The notes: generated from the sequence alone by a model not told the origin. Positions 1 through 8,878 are shown, counted from the stretch's first letter. The stretch is 64,000 bases of DNA from Desulfoluna spongiiphila (GCF_900101345.1 NZ_FMUX01000003.1:338092-402091), one strand, 5' to 3'. Made by a program: numbers and translations.

Positions 1-72
1 CGCGCCGGGCGTTTCATTGCCGAAGGCATGGCCCCGGGGTTCGAAGAGCCGGCCGAGGCCCGGCATCCGTAG
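1..72 (+). CDS. C-terminal fragment of an unidentified protein (cut by window edge)
   Basis: An open frame enters from the left edge and ends at a TAG at 70-72, giving about 23 residues that end in EEPAEARHP. Too little remains to name a family. The stop lies just before a hairpin whose T-run faces the other strand, which fits a gene end here. The reading frame could also be a chance open frame. Confidence 0.4.
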   Translation, partial: RAGRFIAEGMAPGFEEPAEARHP

Positions 73-82
73 AATGGCACCA

Positions 83-118
83 TAAAAAAAAGGGGGGACT
101 TGTTTAAGTCCCCCCCTT
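83..118 (-). terminator. Rho-independent terminator downstream of tatA
   Basis: A 12-bp stem (AAGGGGGGACTT at 90-101, its complement at 106-118) closes a GTTT loop. Read on the minus strand the stem is followed by eight T residues (83-90). That polarity matches the minus-strand tatA gene, whose stop is about 110 bases upstream. On the plus strand there is no T-run. Confidence 0.85.
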
Positions 119-227
119 CACGGCATGTCATACTATGTTTAAGGCTGTCGGACAAAACCGCGGTCTCTGTCCCCTGGTTTCAACGGACAACCGGTTCGTT
201 TCCCGACATGTCAAGCCTTCATCACAT

Positions 228-407
228 TCAGGCGTCGTCCTTCTTGTCCCCTTCAATCTTCTCGTTTTCGGTCTCGGACACGGATTTCTTGAAGTTTCGA
301 ATGCCTTTTCCGATTCCGGATCCGATCTCGGGGAGTCGGCCGGCACCAAAAATAATGAGAATGATGATGAGGATGATGGTAAGTTCCATCGGACCAAGTC
401 CAAACAT
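228..407 (-). CDS. tatA: Twin-arginine translocase subunit TatA/TatE
   Basis: TatA forms the protein-conducting element of the Tat pathway, which exports folded proteins across the inner membrane. The 59-residue protein has the family layout: a short periplasmic N-terminus (MFGLGPMEL), one hydrophobic helix rich in I and L, the [10 protein letters not shown] hinge, then an amphipathic helix and a charged tail ([11 protein letters not shown]). The start at 407 is preferred over the upstream in-frame ATG because AAGGGGGAA lies just ahead of it and the family begins at this point. It stands alone, without tatB or tatC beside it. A likely Tat substrate in this window is the M15 carboxypeptidase at 29824-30669. 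Confidence 0.93.
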   Translation of the reverse strand: MFGLGPMELTIILIIILIIFGAGRLPEIGSGIGKGIRNFKKSVSETENEKIEGDKKDDA

Positions 408-536
408 CTGTTCCCCCTTCATGCAAAGGTCTGTGTGAGTTTTTATAAGAATCACAGTTGTTCACGCGACCACCGAACATACCACCGGCTTCGGCAGGGT
501 GTCAATCTTTATAACTGAAAAGGGATTCAACACATT

Positions 537-1598
537 ATGGCCACATTTACACCCCAGGGCAGGCCCCTTCTCATCGGAAGCCTCCCCCTGTCAGACCACG
601 CCCGGGCAACGGAACTCGTCCTTGCCCACACCCCGGAAATTCCCCTGTGGGCTCAGCTCCCCTCCAACCCCAAAGAGGGAATGGTCGACCAGTTCCTCCC
701 CGGCTTCCCGGGCCTCGTGGAAGATGGTGAAAAAGCATGGATCGACGCCACCTCCGAGGCCTTTCCCGAAGAGATGCTCGCCTTCTACGAAGCCTACCTC
801 ACCGTAAGCGAAGGCGGCGGAGACATCGAGGCCTCCCCCTTTGCCATCTCAACAGAGCGCGCCAGAGGATTTTTTGCCCTGACCGACCGGGCCTCGTCCC
901 TTTCCCCCCTGGCCCTCAAAGGCCAGATCACCGGCCCCGTTACCTTCGGCACCGCCGTCAAGGATCAGGAGGACCGGGCCATTTTCTACGACGACCAGCT
1001 CCGGGACATCATGGTCAAACACCTCACCATGAACGCCGGCTGGCAGGCCCGCATGCTCGGCAAATCCGGGGCCCTTCCCATTGTCTTTTTTGACGAGCCC
1101 GCCCTGGCCGGGTTCGGCACCTCCGCCTACCTCACCATCACCGAAGAGGACGTGATCTCCGCCTTGAATGAAATGGCAGAAGCCGTCCACAAAGAGGGAG
1201 GCCTCGCCGGGGTCCATGTCTGCGCCAACACCCAGTGGACACTCCTGTTCGAGGCGGCCATCGACATCATCAGCTTCGACGCCTACAGCTATTTCGACAA
1301 GTTCATCCTCTTTGAAGCCCCTTTAAAAGCCTATCTGGACAAGGGCGGCATCATCGCCTGGGGCATCGTCCCCACCGGTGAAAAAGCGGACATTGAAAAA
1401 GAGACCGTGGAAAGCCTGTATGAAAAATGGGACGCCCAGATGCGCACCCTGGAAGCCAAAGGCTTTTCCCGAAAAGCCCTCATCGACGCCACCCTCATCA
1501 CCCCGAGCTGCGGTACCGGCTCCCTCTCCCTGGAGTTGGCCGAAAAGGTCCTTGCCTTGACCAAGGGGCTCTCCGAAAAGGTACGGGCCCAGGTATAA
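537..1598 (+). CDS. Core-MetE-like cobalamin-independent methyltransferase (UROD/MetE superfamily)
   Basis: A 353-residue protein resembling the C-terminal catalytic domain of MetE without the N-terminal folate-binding barrel. Zinc-ligand motifs are visible: HVCAN near residue 228 (His-x-Cys) and PSCGTGSL near 326 (third Cys), with conserved acidic residues in FFDEPAL. Short MetE-type proteins in anaerobes (core-MetE) are known to take methyl groups from a corrinoid protein rather than methyl-tetrahydrofolate. That donor is inferred here, not seen. Alternatives are a methylcobamide:CoM-type methyltransferase or another UROD-fold enzyme. It stands alone, and a probable terminator follows. The ATG at 537 has only a moderate AAAGGGA ribosome site. 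Confidence 0.8.
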   Translation: MATFTPQGRPLLIGSLPLSDHARATELVLAHTPEIPLWAQLPSNPKEGMVDQFLPGFPGLVEDGEKAWIDATSEAFPEEMLAFYEAYLTVSEGGGDIEASPFAISTERARGFFALTDRASSLSPLALKGQITGPVTFGTAVKDQEDRAIFYDDQLRDIMVKHLTMNAGWQARMLGKSGALPIVFFDEPALAGFGTSAYLTITEEDVISALNEMAEAVHKEGGLAGVHVCANTQWTLLFEAAIDIISFDAYSYFDKFILFEAPLKAYLDKGGIIAWGIVPTGEKADIEKETVESLYEKWDAQMRTLEAKGFSRKALIDATLITPSCGTGSLSLELAEKVLALTKGLSEKVRAQV

Positions 1599-1607
1599 GG
1601 GCATGGA

Positions 1608-1670
1608 GGACCCGGTGTGGCCGTTGCCCGAACACCGCAACCCCTGTTCACCGGGTCCCTTTCCCCTTCC
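1608..1670 (+). terminator. Probable terminator after core-MetE-like gene
   Basis: GGACCCGGTG (1608-1617) pairs perfectly with CACCGGGTCC (1649-1658) around a 31-base loop and is followed by a pyrimidine-rich tract (CTTTCCCCTTCC). The T-run is interrupted by C residues, so efficiency is uncertain. Confidence 0.5.
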
Positions 1671-1710
1671 CCCTTGACGGCGGCCTTCTTTTGACGGCCG
1701 TATAAAATCC

Positions 1711-1740
1711 TTCCCAAAAAGACAAAATCTCCTTTATAAT
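1711..1740 (+). promoter_or_regulatory. Candidate promoter for the MoxR-CoxE operon
   Basis: A perfect -10 hexamer TATAAT lies at 1735-1740, with a weak -35 (TTCCCA, 1711-1716) 18 bases upstream. It would give a leader of about 265 bases before the MoxR start at 2013. I see no other structure in 1741-2012. Confidence 0.4.
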
Positions 1741-2012
1741 GGGCGTTTGATGTCCTTTGGGAGAAAAACGGCTGACGTGGATCTGCGATTCCTCGGAGGA
1801 CACGCAGCCATCACCAGACAAACGACCGCCGCTTCACTTCGGAAGCGACGTCACGATACAGGCACATTTCGGGGCCCAGGTTTCACGGCAGGTACAGGGC
1901 ATGCCCCCGGAGGCAAAACATCGCTCCGCTGATGCCATGGCACATGACCCCACAAAACATTGATTGGAGGCACCGCCGCCCCAGGCGGTCCCCCCCAGAA
2001 AAGGAATCCCCC

Positions 2013-2867
2013 ATGTCCTCTACCGAAAACGCCGCCGTGTTCACCGGTGCCAAAAAGTACGTCCTGGATGACGAACTGGCCAAAATCGTCAACATCTCCA
2101 TGGCCCTTGAGATGCCTCTCCTCCTCAAGGGGGAACCCGGCACCGGAAAAACCATGCTGGCCCACGCCATCAGCGAAAGCCTGCGCATGCCGCTGATCAC
2201 CTTGAACGTCAAGTCCAGCATGAAGCTGGTGGAAGCCCTCTACCAGTACGACACCCTGACGCGCTTAAACGACAGCCGCTTCGGCGACTCCACCCGCAAC
2301 GTTTCGGACATCGAAGAGTACATCGCCATGGGCAAGATCGGCCAGGCCTTCACCGCCGACAAGCGCGTGGTGCTCCTCATCGACGAGATCGACAAGGCCG
2401 ACACCGATTTCCAGGACGACATGCTCGATGTCCTGGACCAGATGCAGTTCGATATCATGGAGATCGACAAAACCGTCTCGGCCAAAACCCGCCCCGTCAT
2501 CCTTATCACCTCCAACTCCAAGAAGGACCTCTCCGACCCCTTTTTGGGACGCTGCAACTTCCACCACATCGCCTTCCCCGACCCCAAGGTGATGCGCCGC
2601 ATCATCCGCGTCCACTTCCCGGAGATCAGCGACGACCTGGTGGAAAACGCCACCACCACCTTCTACAAGCTCCGGGAATTAGACGGCATCGAGAAAAAGC
2701 CGGCCACCCGGGAGCTCATCAACTGGATCCGTGCCCTCCAGGCCGACCCGGACTTCAAGGTCAAGCAGCTGGCCAAAGGGGATATCCCCTTCCTCGGCGT
2801 GCTCTTCAAAAAAAGCCCGGACTACAGCCGCGCCGCCAATCAGGTGACGCGTCGGCGGATTTTTTAG
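2013..2867 (+). CDS. MoxR-family AAA+ ATPase
   Basis: MoxR ATPases act as chaperones for metal insertion or complex assembly, usually with a VWA-domain partner encoded next door. The 284-residue protein has Walker A GEPGTGKT near residue 38, Walker B VVLLIDEIDK near 120, and a sensor segment ILITSNSKKDLSD near 170. The C-terminal lid contains KPATRELINWI. The start at 2013 is chosen over an in-frame upstream ATG because AAAAGGAA precedes it and the extra residues are low-complexity. The next gene is a CoxE-type VWA protein on the same strand, the standard pairing. A hairpin-rich repeat lies in the 135-base gap between them. Confidence 0.92.
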   Translation: MSSTENAAVFTGAKKYVLDDELAKIVNISMALEMPLLLKGEPGTGKTMLAHAISESLRMPLITLNVKSSMKLVEALYQYDTLTRLNDSRFGDSTRNVSDIEEYIAMGKIGQAFTADKRVVLLIDEIDKADTDFQDDMLDVLDQMQFDIMEIDKTVSAKTRPVILITSNSKKDLSDPFLGRCNFHHIAFPDPKVMRRIIRVHFPEISDDLVENATTTFYKLRELDGIEKKPATRELINWIRALQADPDFKVKQLAKGDIPFLGVLFKKSPDYSRAANQVTRRRIF

Positions 2868-2898
2868 AAAAATGACATGAACACCCCCTGATGAATTC

Positions 2899-2993
2899 GC
2901 AGCAGCGCTTTTCCCCGAGGAACGAGGGGAAAAGCGCTGCTGCAACCGGAACGTTTTTGCGGAGCTTTTTTCAAAAAGCGACCCGCCGGAGGC
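2899..2993 (-). repeat. Dispersed structured repeat, minus orientation, with alternative first hairpin
   Basis: An 18-bp perfect stem (2899-2916 with 2926-2943) encloses the family loop, which reads TCGTTCCTC on the minus strand. It is followed by a second hairpin (GCTTTTTT/AAAAAGC) and ends in the terminal motif GCCGGAGGC. The same alternative first hairpin recurs inverted at 4422-4468. It sits between MoxR and CoxE and may affect their expression ratio. Confidence 0.85.
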
Positions 2994-3002
2994 ACACTCA
3001 CC

Positions 3003-4193
3003 ATGTTCATCGACTTTTTTTACAAACTCAAGGAGATCGGGGTTCCGGTGAGCCCCACCTCCTTTTTACGACTTCAAAAGGCTCTCTCGTCGGGGCTGGT
3101 GAACTCCGTGGACGACTTTTATACGGCCGCGCGCACCATCCTCATCAAGAGCGAGCGCTACTTTGATATCTACGACCAGGTCTTTGCCTGGTATTTCAAG
3201 GGAGTGGAGATCCCGGACGACGAGGCCCTGGAGCTTGATGAGGTGGCCCGAGCCATGCTCGACGAATGGCTCCAGAACCCCAAAGAGATGGCCGAAGCCC
3301 TGGGAATGGACGAAAACGAACTCTCCAAATACACCCCGGAAGAGCTCATCGAGTATTTCAAAAAACGCCTTGAGGACCAGAAGGAACGCCACGACGGCGG
3401 CAACAAATGGATCGGCACGGGGGGCTACTCCCCGGTGGGCCACTCCGGCCACCACCCCGGCGGCATGCGCGTGGGCGGTCAGTCGCGGAGCAAAAGCGCG
3501 GTGAAGGTGGCGGGCGAGCGCCGCTACAAGGACTACTCCGGCTACGGGCCCCTCACCCAGGCCCACATCGGCGAAGCCCTGAAGCGCCTGCGAAACCTCA
3601 CCCCGGCAGGCCCCAAAGACAAGATCAACGTCGACAAAAGCATCTACCAGACCATCAAAAACGGGGGTGAGATCGAGCTCATCTTCGACCAGAGCTTAAG
3701 GGATCGCCTCAAGGTGGTCCTCATGATCGACAACGGCGGCTGGTCCATGGAGCCGTACGTCAATGTGGTCCAGACCCTTTTTGACTACTCCAGGGCCCAG
3801 TTCAAGGACCTGAAAACGTATTTCTTCCACAACACCATCTACGACACCGTCTGGCTCGATGCCAGCCGGTACCGCAAACCCAAACCCATCGATGACTTTG
3901 CAAAGATCGACCCGGATACCCGGCTCATCATCCTGGGGGACGCCTCCATGGCGCCCTATGAGCTCCTCTCCAGAGACGGCTCCATCTATGTCCAGGACCG
4001 AAGCGGAAAGCCCAGCATCGAACGGCTGAGGTTCCTCTCAGAGACCTTTCACCACTGCGTCTGGCTCAACCCCGTCCAGGCGCACATGTGGGGCTACACC
4101 CGCACCATCCAGGCCATCGGCCAGATCTTTCCCATGTTCGAGCTCTCCCTGGACGGTCTCGAAGCCGCCGTCACCCACCTGATGGAAAAATAG
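3003..4193 (+). CDS. VWA-domain CoxE-like protein, partner of MoxR
   Basis: A 396-residue CoxE/VWA-family protein. The N-terminal half is helical and charged (residues 1-170), then comes a glycine/histidine-rich linker (GTGGYSPVGHSGHHPGG) and a VWA-like domain from about 230. The metal-binding (MIDAS) motif appears as DNGGWSM rather than DxSxS. This is a variant that may alter metal binding, although it also recurs in this family. No signal peptide, so cytoplasmic. It follows the MoxR ATPase and probably forms a MoxR-CoxE assembly factor. The client is not obvious, since no CO dehydrogenase or metalloenzyme gene lies alongside. The start at 3003 has GGAGGC upstream, provided by the end of the preceding repeat. 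Confidence 0.88.
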   Translation: MFIDFFYKLKEIGVPVSPTSFLRLQKALSSGLVNSVDDFYTAARTILIKSERYFDIYDQVFAWYFKGVEIPDDEALELDEVARAMLDEWLQNPKEMAEALGMDENELSKYTPEELIEYFKKRLEDQKERHDGGNKWIGTGGYSPVGHSGHHPGGMRVGGQSRSKSAVKVAGERRYKDYSGYGPLTQAHIGEALKRLRNLTPAGPKDKINVDKSIYQTIKNGGEIELIFDQSLRDRLKVVLMIDNGGWSMEPYVNVVQTLFDYSRAQFKDLKTYFFHNTIYDTVWLDASRYRKPKPIDDFAKIDPDTRLIILGDASMAPYELLSRDGSIYVQDRSGKPSIERLRFLSETFHHCVWLNPVQAHMWGYTRTIQAIGQIFPMFELSLDGLEAAVTHLMEK

Positions 4194-4205
4194 AGGAAAG
4201 CCATG

Positions 4206-4576
4206 CCTTCTATGGTTAAAGTCGGATAAACCACAGGGTCAAAAGGGATAAGGAAAAACCAAAAGCGATGCCTCCGGCGGCGAGGTGTGCCACCTCGAAA
4301 GCACGTTGCGAATGCGCTTTCCCCTTCGTTCCTCAGGGAAAATCACATTCGCTATTGATTCAGATTAAACTGAGTCTGTTCTTAAAGCTTGTTTATTAAA
4401 CTTTTAGTAACTATTCAGCTTGCCTCCGGCGGGTCGCTTTTTTGGAAAAAAGCTCCGCAAAAAACGTTTCGAATGTGAAAAAGTGAAAATTATTTCGGCG
4501 GAGCCTGGAAAGGCTTACTTAAGACCTGTTTGTCAAACTTTTTAAAAGTTTGGCCCCCGGCAGGGCCGCCGGAGGC
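4206..4576 (+). repeat. Dispersed structured repeat with leader module (compound copy)
   Basis: In order: leader motif CTTCTATGGTTAAAG near 4206; the double-hairpin module at 4270-4352 (CGAGGTG/CACCTCG, then GCGAATG/CATTCGC around the TCGTTCCTC loop); an alternative first-hairpin module at 4422-4468; and the AT-palindrome plus right terminal repeat at 4525-4576. It fills the gap between convergent CoxE and nth. The first 200 bases nearly match the copy at 48169-48402. No gene lies in this stretch. Confidence 0.9.
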
Positions 4577-4583
4577 ATGCGTC

Positions 4584-5237
4584 TTATCGATGCTTGGTCA
4601 CACCGATTCTCGGGCAGAGATCGGCCACGGGGCAGGTGGAGCAAAAGGGGGAAATGGGGCGGCAGAGGACCTGACCGAAGGAGACAAGGATCTCGTTGTA
4701 GATAACCCAGTACTCCCTGGGGAGTTTTTTTCGAAGGGCCATTTCGGTCTGGTCCGCGTTTTTGGTCTTCACGTAGCCGATGCGGTTGCTGATGCGGTGG
4801 ACGTGGGTGTCCACGCAGATGGCCTCCATCTGGTAGCCTTCCACCAGAACGAGGTTGGCGGTTTTGCGGCCCACGCCCGGCAGGGTGAGGAGTTCGTCGA
4901 TGTCGTTGGGCACCACGCCGTTGTATTTTTCCAGGATCAGGACGGAGATCTCCATGATCCGTTTGGATTTGGTGGGGTAAAAACCCACGGGGTAAATCAG
5001 CTTTGCGGTTTCGGCCTCGCCCAGGGCCAGAAGAGCCTCGGGGGTGTTGGCCACGGCAAAGAGGCGCCGGGCGGCAGGGGCCGTCACCTCGTCTTTGGTG
5101 CGCAGGGACAACAGGGTGGCAATAAGCACCTCAAAGGGGGTGGCGCCAATGCCCGCCATAAAGGTAATCACCGGTGCATCCCACGCCTTGTAGGCGTCTT
5201 TCAAGCGATCCACAAATTTCCTGATATCCACAGCCAT
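4584..5237 (-). CDS. nth: Endonuclease III
   Basis: Nth removes oxidised pyrimidines from DNA as a bifunctional glycosylase/AP lyase. All hallmarks are visible in the 217 residues. There is a helix-hairpin-helix LPGVGRKTA with catalytic Lys125, the catalytic Asp143 in VDTHVHR, and a 4Fe-4S loop with Cys192, Cys199, Cys202 and Cys208 (C-x6-C-x2-C-x5-C). The N-terminal ATLLSLRTKD replaces the usual LLSAQTTD, a common variation. It is transcribed alone. The structured repeat lies directly after its stop and may act as its transcript end. It diverges from the hdrC-like gene. Confidence 0.97.
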   Translation of the reverse strand: MAVDIRKFVDRLKDAYKAWDAPVITFMAGIGATPFEVLIATLLSLRTKDEVTAPAARRLFAVANTPEALLALGEAETAKLIYPVGFYPTKSKRIMEISVLILEKYNGVVPNDIDELLTLPGVGRKTANLVLVEGYQMEAICVDTHVHRISNRIGYVKTKNADQTEMALRKKLPREYWVIYNEILVSFGQVLCRPISPFCSTCPVADLCPRIGVTKHR

Positions 5238-5326
5238 AGGTGTCCTTCTTGTCTCTGTTCGGTTGAGTACCTCTCCGGTGACAACATCCGGTCACCCTGC
5301 AACATCCCTTTAAAAATCACAGTAAT

Positions 5327-5367
5327 TTGACCTGAGTCAAGGCCATTGTTTCCCGGGTCGGTATGAT
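5327..5367 (+). promoter_or_regulatory. CRP/FNR-type operator with -10 element, upstream of hdrC-hdrB
   Basis: The palindrome TTGACCTGAGTCAA (5327-5340) has the TTGAC-N4-GTCAA form used by CRP/FNR-superfamily regulators. A -10 element TATGAT lies at 5362-5367, so the operator centre is about 40.5 bases before the predicted start of transcription. This is the spacing of class II activation. An operator of the same form, with identical spacing to a weaker -10, occurs at 18390-18430. Confidence 0.6.
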
Positions 5368-5437
5368 GGGCCTTCGTCCTATCAACGGACCGTTTCCGGC
5401 AACGCACCGGAACGGTCCCCAGACCAAGGGAGAGATC

Positions 5438-5965
5438 ATGGCAGGAATCACGCCGAGTTTCATCAACGAGGTCACGCGCCGCTCCGGCACCATGCCCACC
5501 CGCTGCTACAACTGCAGCACCTGCACCAGCGGCTGCCAGTTTGCCCACCTCATGGACCGAAAACCCCATGAGATCATCCGGCTTGTACAGCTTGGCCTGA
5601 AAGAGGAGGCCCTTTCCGCCTCCGGCCCCTGGGTCTGCGTGGGCTGCAACACCTGCAGCATGGAATGCCCCAACAGCATCGACATCCCCGCGGTCATGGA
5701 CACCATGCGGGAGATGGCCATCGCCCGGGGCAAGGTCCCCGATGAGGCGATCTACCATTTCCACCGGGAGATCCTGGGCTCCATCAAGCGCCACGGGCGC
5801 ACACACAAGCTGGAGATCATGATGCGCTACAAAATGGCCACCCGGGATTTTTTCAGCGACGTGGACTTAGGCGTCCGAATGCTCTCCCGGCGAAAGCTTC
5901 ACATCCTGCCCTCGCGGATCAAGGCCCTGGGGGATATCCGAAACCTTTTCAGAAAAGCGGGATAA
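5438..5965 (+). CDS. Heterodisulfide reductase subunit C-like ferredoxin
   Basis: A 175-residue HdrC-type protein with two 4Fe-4S cluster motifs: CYNCSTCTSGC near residue 22 and CVGCNTCSMEC near 67. HdrC passes electrons between a flavin or membrane partner and the HdrB catalytic subunit, which is encoded 4 bases downstream. There is no HdrA, HdrD/E or Mvh gene beside the pair, so the electron donor is unknown. The start at 5438 is chosen because AAGGGAGAG lies just upstream, whereas the longer in-frame start at 5363 would overlap the promoter. In sulfate reducers such HdrBC pairs serve thiol-disulfide or electron-bifurcating complexes. Which of these applies here is inference. Confidence 0.88.
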   Translation: MAGITPSFINEVTRRSGTMPTRCYNCSTCTSGCQFAHLMDRKPHEIIRLVQLGLKEEALSASGPWVCVGCNTCSMECPNSIDIPAVMDTMREMAIARGKVPDEAIYHFHREILGSIKRHGRTHKLEIMMRYKMATRDFFSDVDLGVRMLSRRKLHILPSRIKALGDIRNLFRKAG

Positions 5966-5969
5966 TGCC

Positions 5970-6827
5970 ATGAAATGCGAGACACGCCCCATGGAAGTCA
6001 CCTGGTTCCCCGGCTGCTCCATGAAGACATCGGCCATAGAAAACCATGAATCCTTCAAGATATTCTGCGAGGCCATCGGCATCCGCCTCGTGGAGCTCCC
6101 CGACTGGAACTGCTGCGGCAGCTCTTCGGCCCACAGCATCGACCGGGACCTGGCCTTTGACCTGGTGGCCCGAAACCTGGCCCTGGCCCCGTCCGGGAGG
6201 CCCATCCTCACGGCCTGCCCCAGCTGCACCCTCCGCTTCAAGGAGGCCCACCACCACCTCATGGAGAACCCGGATGCCCGCAGCCGGTTCCATGGGAAAT
6301 GGGGGGTCCCCTTTGACGAATCCAAACAGGTCATGCACTTCTTCGAGCTCATTGACGGCCTGGATATTTCAGCCTTTGCCCAGGGAAAAAAGCCCCTTTC
6401 AGGCCTCACCTATGCCCCGTATTACGGCTGCATGCTGGCCCGACCGCCGCAGCTCAGGCGCCAGAAAAATTTCCACGGCCTCATGGAAAAGATCCTCGGG
6501 ACCTTAGGGGCCAGGGCCGTGACCTGGCAGGGCCAGAACAGGTGCTGCGGCACGTTTCTCTCCGTGGCACGGCCCGATGCCGTCACCGAGGTGGTCAACG
6601 GCATTGTCCAAAGCGGCATCCAGTCCGGGGCCGAATGCCTCATCACGGCCTGCGCCATGTGCCAGCTCAACCTGGAGATCCGCTGCAACCTGGGGCGAAG
6701 GCTGCCGGTGCTCCACTTCTCGGAGATCCTGACCCTGGCCCTGGGCAGGGGGAAAGACACAGACCGGTGGTTCAAGAAGCACCTGGTGGACCCGCGGCCC
6801 CTGCTGGATGCCAAGGGCCTGATTTAA
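5970..6827 (+). CDS. Heterodisulfide reductase subunit B-like protein (CCG domains)
   Basis: HdrB carries the non-cubane iron-sulfur clusters that reduce disulfides. The 285-residue protein has two cysteine-rich CCG domains. The first has FPGCS, NWNCCGSSS and ACPSCTLRF (residues 10-90). The second has YYGCML, NRCCGTF and TACAMCQLN (residues 150-235). The start at 5970 is 4 bases after hdrC; an alternative ATG at 5988 would also keep the first cysteine. Together with hdrC it forms a two-gene operon under a CRP/FNR-type site. The pathway cannot be named from context. Confidence 0.9.
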   Translation: MKCETRPMEVTWFPGCSMKTSAIENHESFKIFCEAIGIRLVELPDWNCCGSSSAHSIDRDLAFDLVARNLALAPSGRPILTACPSCTLRFKEAHHHLMENPDARSRFHGKWGVPFDESKQVMHFFELIDGLDISAFAQGKKPLSGLTYAPYYGCMLARPPQLRRQKNFHGLMEKILGTLGARAVTWQGQNRCCGTFLSVARPDAVTEVVNGIVQSGIQSGAECLITACAMCQLNLEIRCNLGRRLPVLHFSEILTLALGRGKDTDRWFKKHLVDPRPLLDAKGLI

Positions 6828-6955
6828 CACCCGGCCCGCGCCAAGGCGCGGCGCCGCTCACTTTTTTCATCAGCCCCCTTGATTCAAGCGTCTATACCAT
6901 AGTATGGATGTTCCACGTATGAAACATTGGTCACCACCAGACGCGGAGGGTTCAG

Positions 6956-8781
6956 ATGATGGCAGTCCAGCACCACGACGAGTCCCGGATCTTTCTGGAA
7001 CGTGAACAGCACCTTGCCCGGATGATTCGTCGGCGGATCCCCCGTTACGAAAACAAAGTGGCCTTAAAAGACCGGGCCGACGGCCCCTGGATCAGTATCA
7101 CCTGGAAAGAGATGGGAGAGACGGCAGATGCCCTGGCCAGGTCCCTTCTGGCATGCGGTATCGGCCCCGGGGATCGTGTGGGCATCTTTTCACAGAACCG
7201 CTCCGCCTGGACCCTGGCCGATCTGGCCATCCTCTCCATTCGCGGGGTCACCGTCCCTGTGTATGCCTCAAACTCCGCCGACGAAACCGCCTACATTGTA
7301 AAGGACGCCGGGATTACGCTCCTTTTTGTCAACGACCAGGAGCAATACGATAAAGCCATTTCCATGGCATGTCCCGGGAGCCCCTTAAAGACGGTGGTGG
7401 CCTTTTCCCCCAAGGTTCGGCTGAGCCCGGAGGTCGAAAGCTATTGCCTGGACGCCTTTCTCTCCCTCGGCATCAAGCAGGGGCTCAAGCGTGCCCTTGA
7501 CCACCATCTCTCCGAGGCAAAGGGAAGCGATCTCTACACCATCATCTACACCTCCGGTACCACCGGCACCCCCAAGGGGTCCATGCACACCCACGAGAGT
7601 ATCCTCACCGGGCTTTACAGCACCGGCCACCCGTCGCCAATGACAGAAAAGGATGTCTCCCTGAGCCTGCTGCCCCTGAGCCACGTCTTTGAACGAAGCT
7701 GGACCTGGTTTGTCCTCTGCCGGGGCGCTAAAAATGTCTATTGCCACGACCCCGACGAAGCCCGGTCTTTTCTGGCCGAGGTCAAACCCCACTACATGGT
7801 CAGCGCCCCCCGGCTCTGGGAAAAAGTCTACACCACCGTCATGGAAAAACGGCACCGGGCATCCCCTGTTCGAAAGGCCCTCTTTCGGTGGGCCCTTGGC
7901 ATTGGCGGCAGGCGAAACCACCTGAAGAACAGCGGCCACTCCGTGGGACTGGCCCTGAAAATCAAATACGTCCTGGCAGGTTTTCTGGGATTGGGAAAAA
8001 TCCGGGCCATAGCCGGGGGACGGGCACGGTTTCACCATGTGGGGGGGCTCCCCTGAATCCGGACATTGCTGATTTTTTCATCAGCGCGGGCATTCCCATC
8101 GGCCTTGGCTACGGCCTCACCGAGGTCTTTCCCCTCTGCGTTCGAAGCCCCGGGGACACCGCCCTTGAAACCAGCGGAAAACCCATCCCCCTGATGGAAC
8201 TTCGCACGGGGGACAACGGAGAGATCCAGACCCGGGGGCCCTGCGTGATGCAGGGATACTGGAACAGGCCCGAGGAGACCACCAGGGTCTTTACGCCGGA
8301 CGGGTGGTTCAAGACCGGCGACGTGGGGTGCATCACCCCGGCAGGCCATGTCTGCATCACGGACCGGCTCAAGGAGCTCATCATCACCTCAGGGGGCAAG
8401 AGTATTGCCCCCCAGACCATCGAATCCGCCATCAAAGAGGACATCTATGTGGAGCAGGCCGTGGCCGTCGGGGACGGCAAGCCGTACGTCTCCGCCCTGG
8501 TGATCCCGTCGTTTCCCATCCTGGAATCCCTGGCCGAGGTGATGGAACTCTCCTGGGAAGACAGAGAATCCCTGGTAAACCACCCGGAGATCGTCAGCTT
8601 CTATAAATACCGCATCGACCAGTACACCCAGCGCCTGGGCCGCGTGAAAAAAATCAAACGCTTCACCCTGCTCCCGGTGGAGCTGACCCAGGGGGCCGGA
8701 GAGCTCACCCCCACCATGAAGGTAAAACGCCGCGTGATCAATGAGCGCTACGCCCGGGTCATTGAAGCGATGTATGCCTGA
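6956..8781 (+). pseudogene. Long-chain acyl-CoA synthetase interrupted by a one-base frameshift
   Basis: The gene reads as an AMP-binding fatty acyl-CoA ligase in two frames. Frame one (6956-8056, 366 codons) carries the ATP-binding motif IIYTSGTTGTPKG. Frame two carries GGAPLNPDIADFF, GLTEVFP, the adenylate motif GWFKTGDVG, and the C-terminal domain with DRLKELIITSGGK. The break falls at a run of seven G residues (8041-8047). With eight Gs the product would be 608 residues and would read VGGAPLNPD without interruption, the normal family length. Either a sequencing error, a real mutation, or a slippery phase-variable tract is possible. Both halves otherwise look well conserved, which favours a recent event or an error. 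The ribosome site GGAGGG precedes 6956. Confidence 0.88.
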
Positions 8782-8878
8782 TGGCTGGAAACAACACGGC
8801 CCCCACAGCCTGTACCAGGGCCATGGGGGCCGTAAAAAACGGGTTCGCCCAAAGACGATATCACACCAGCCGGTGGTT

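Noticed and set aside
4530..5330. 266-codon plus-strand frame opposite nth
   Set aside because: It begins inside a repeat and is antisense to a certain endonuclease III gene.
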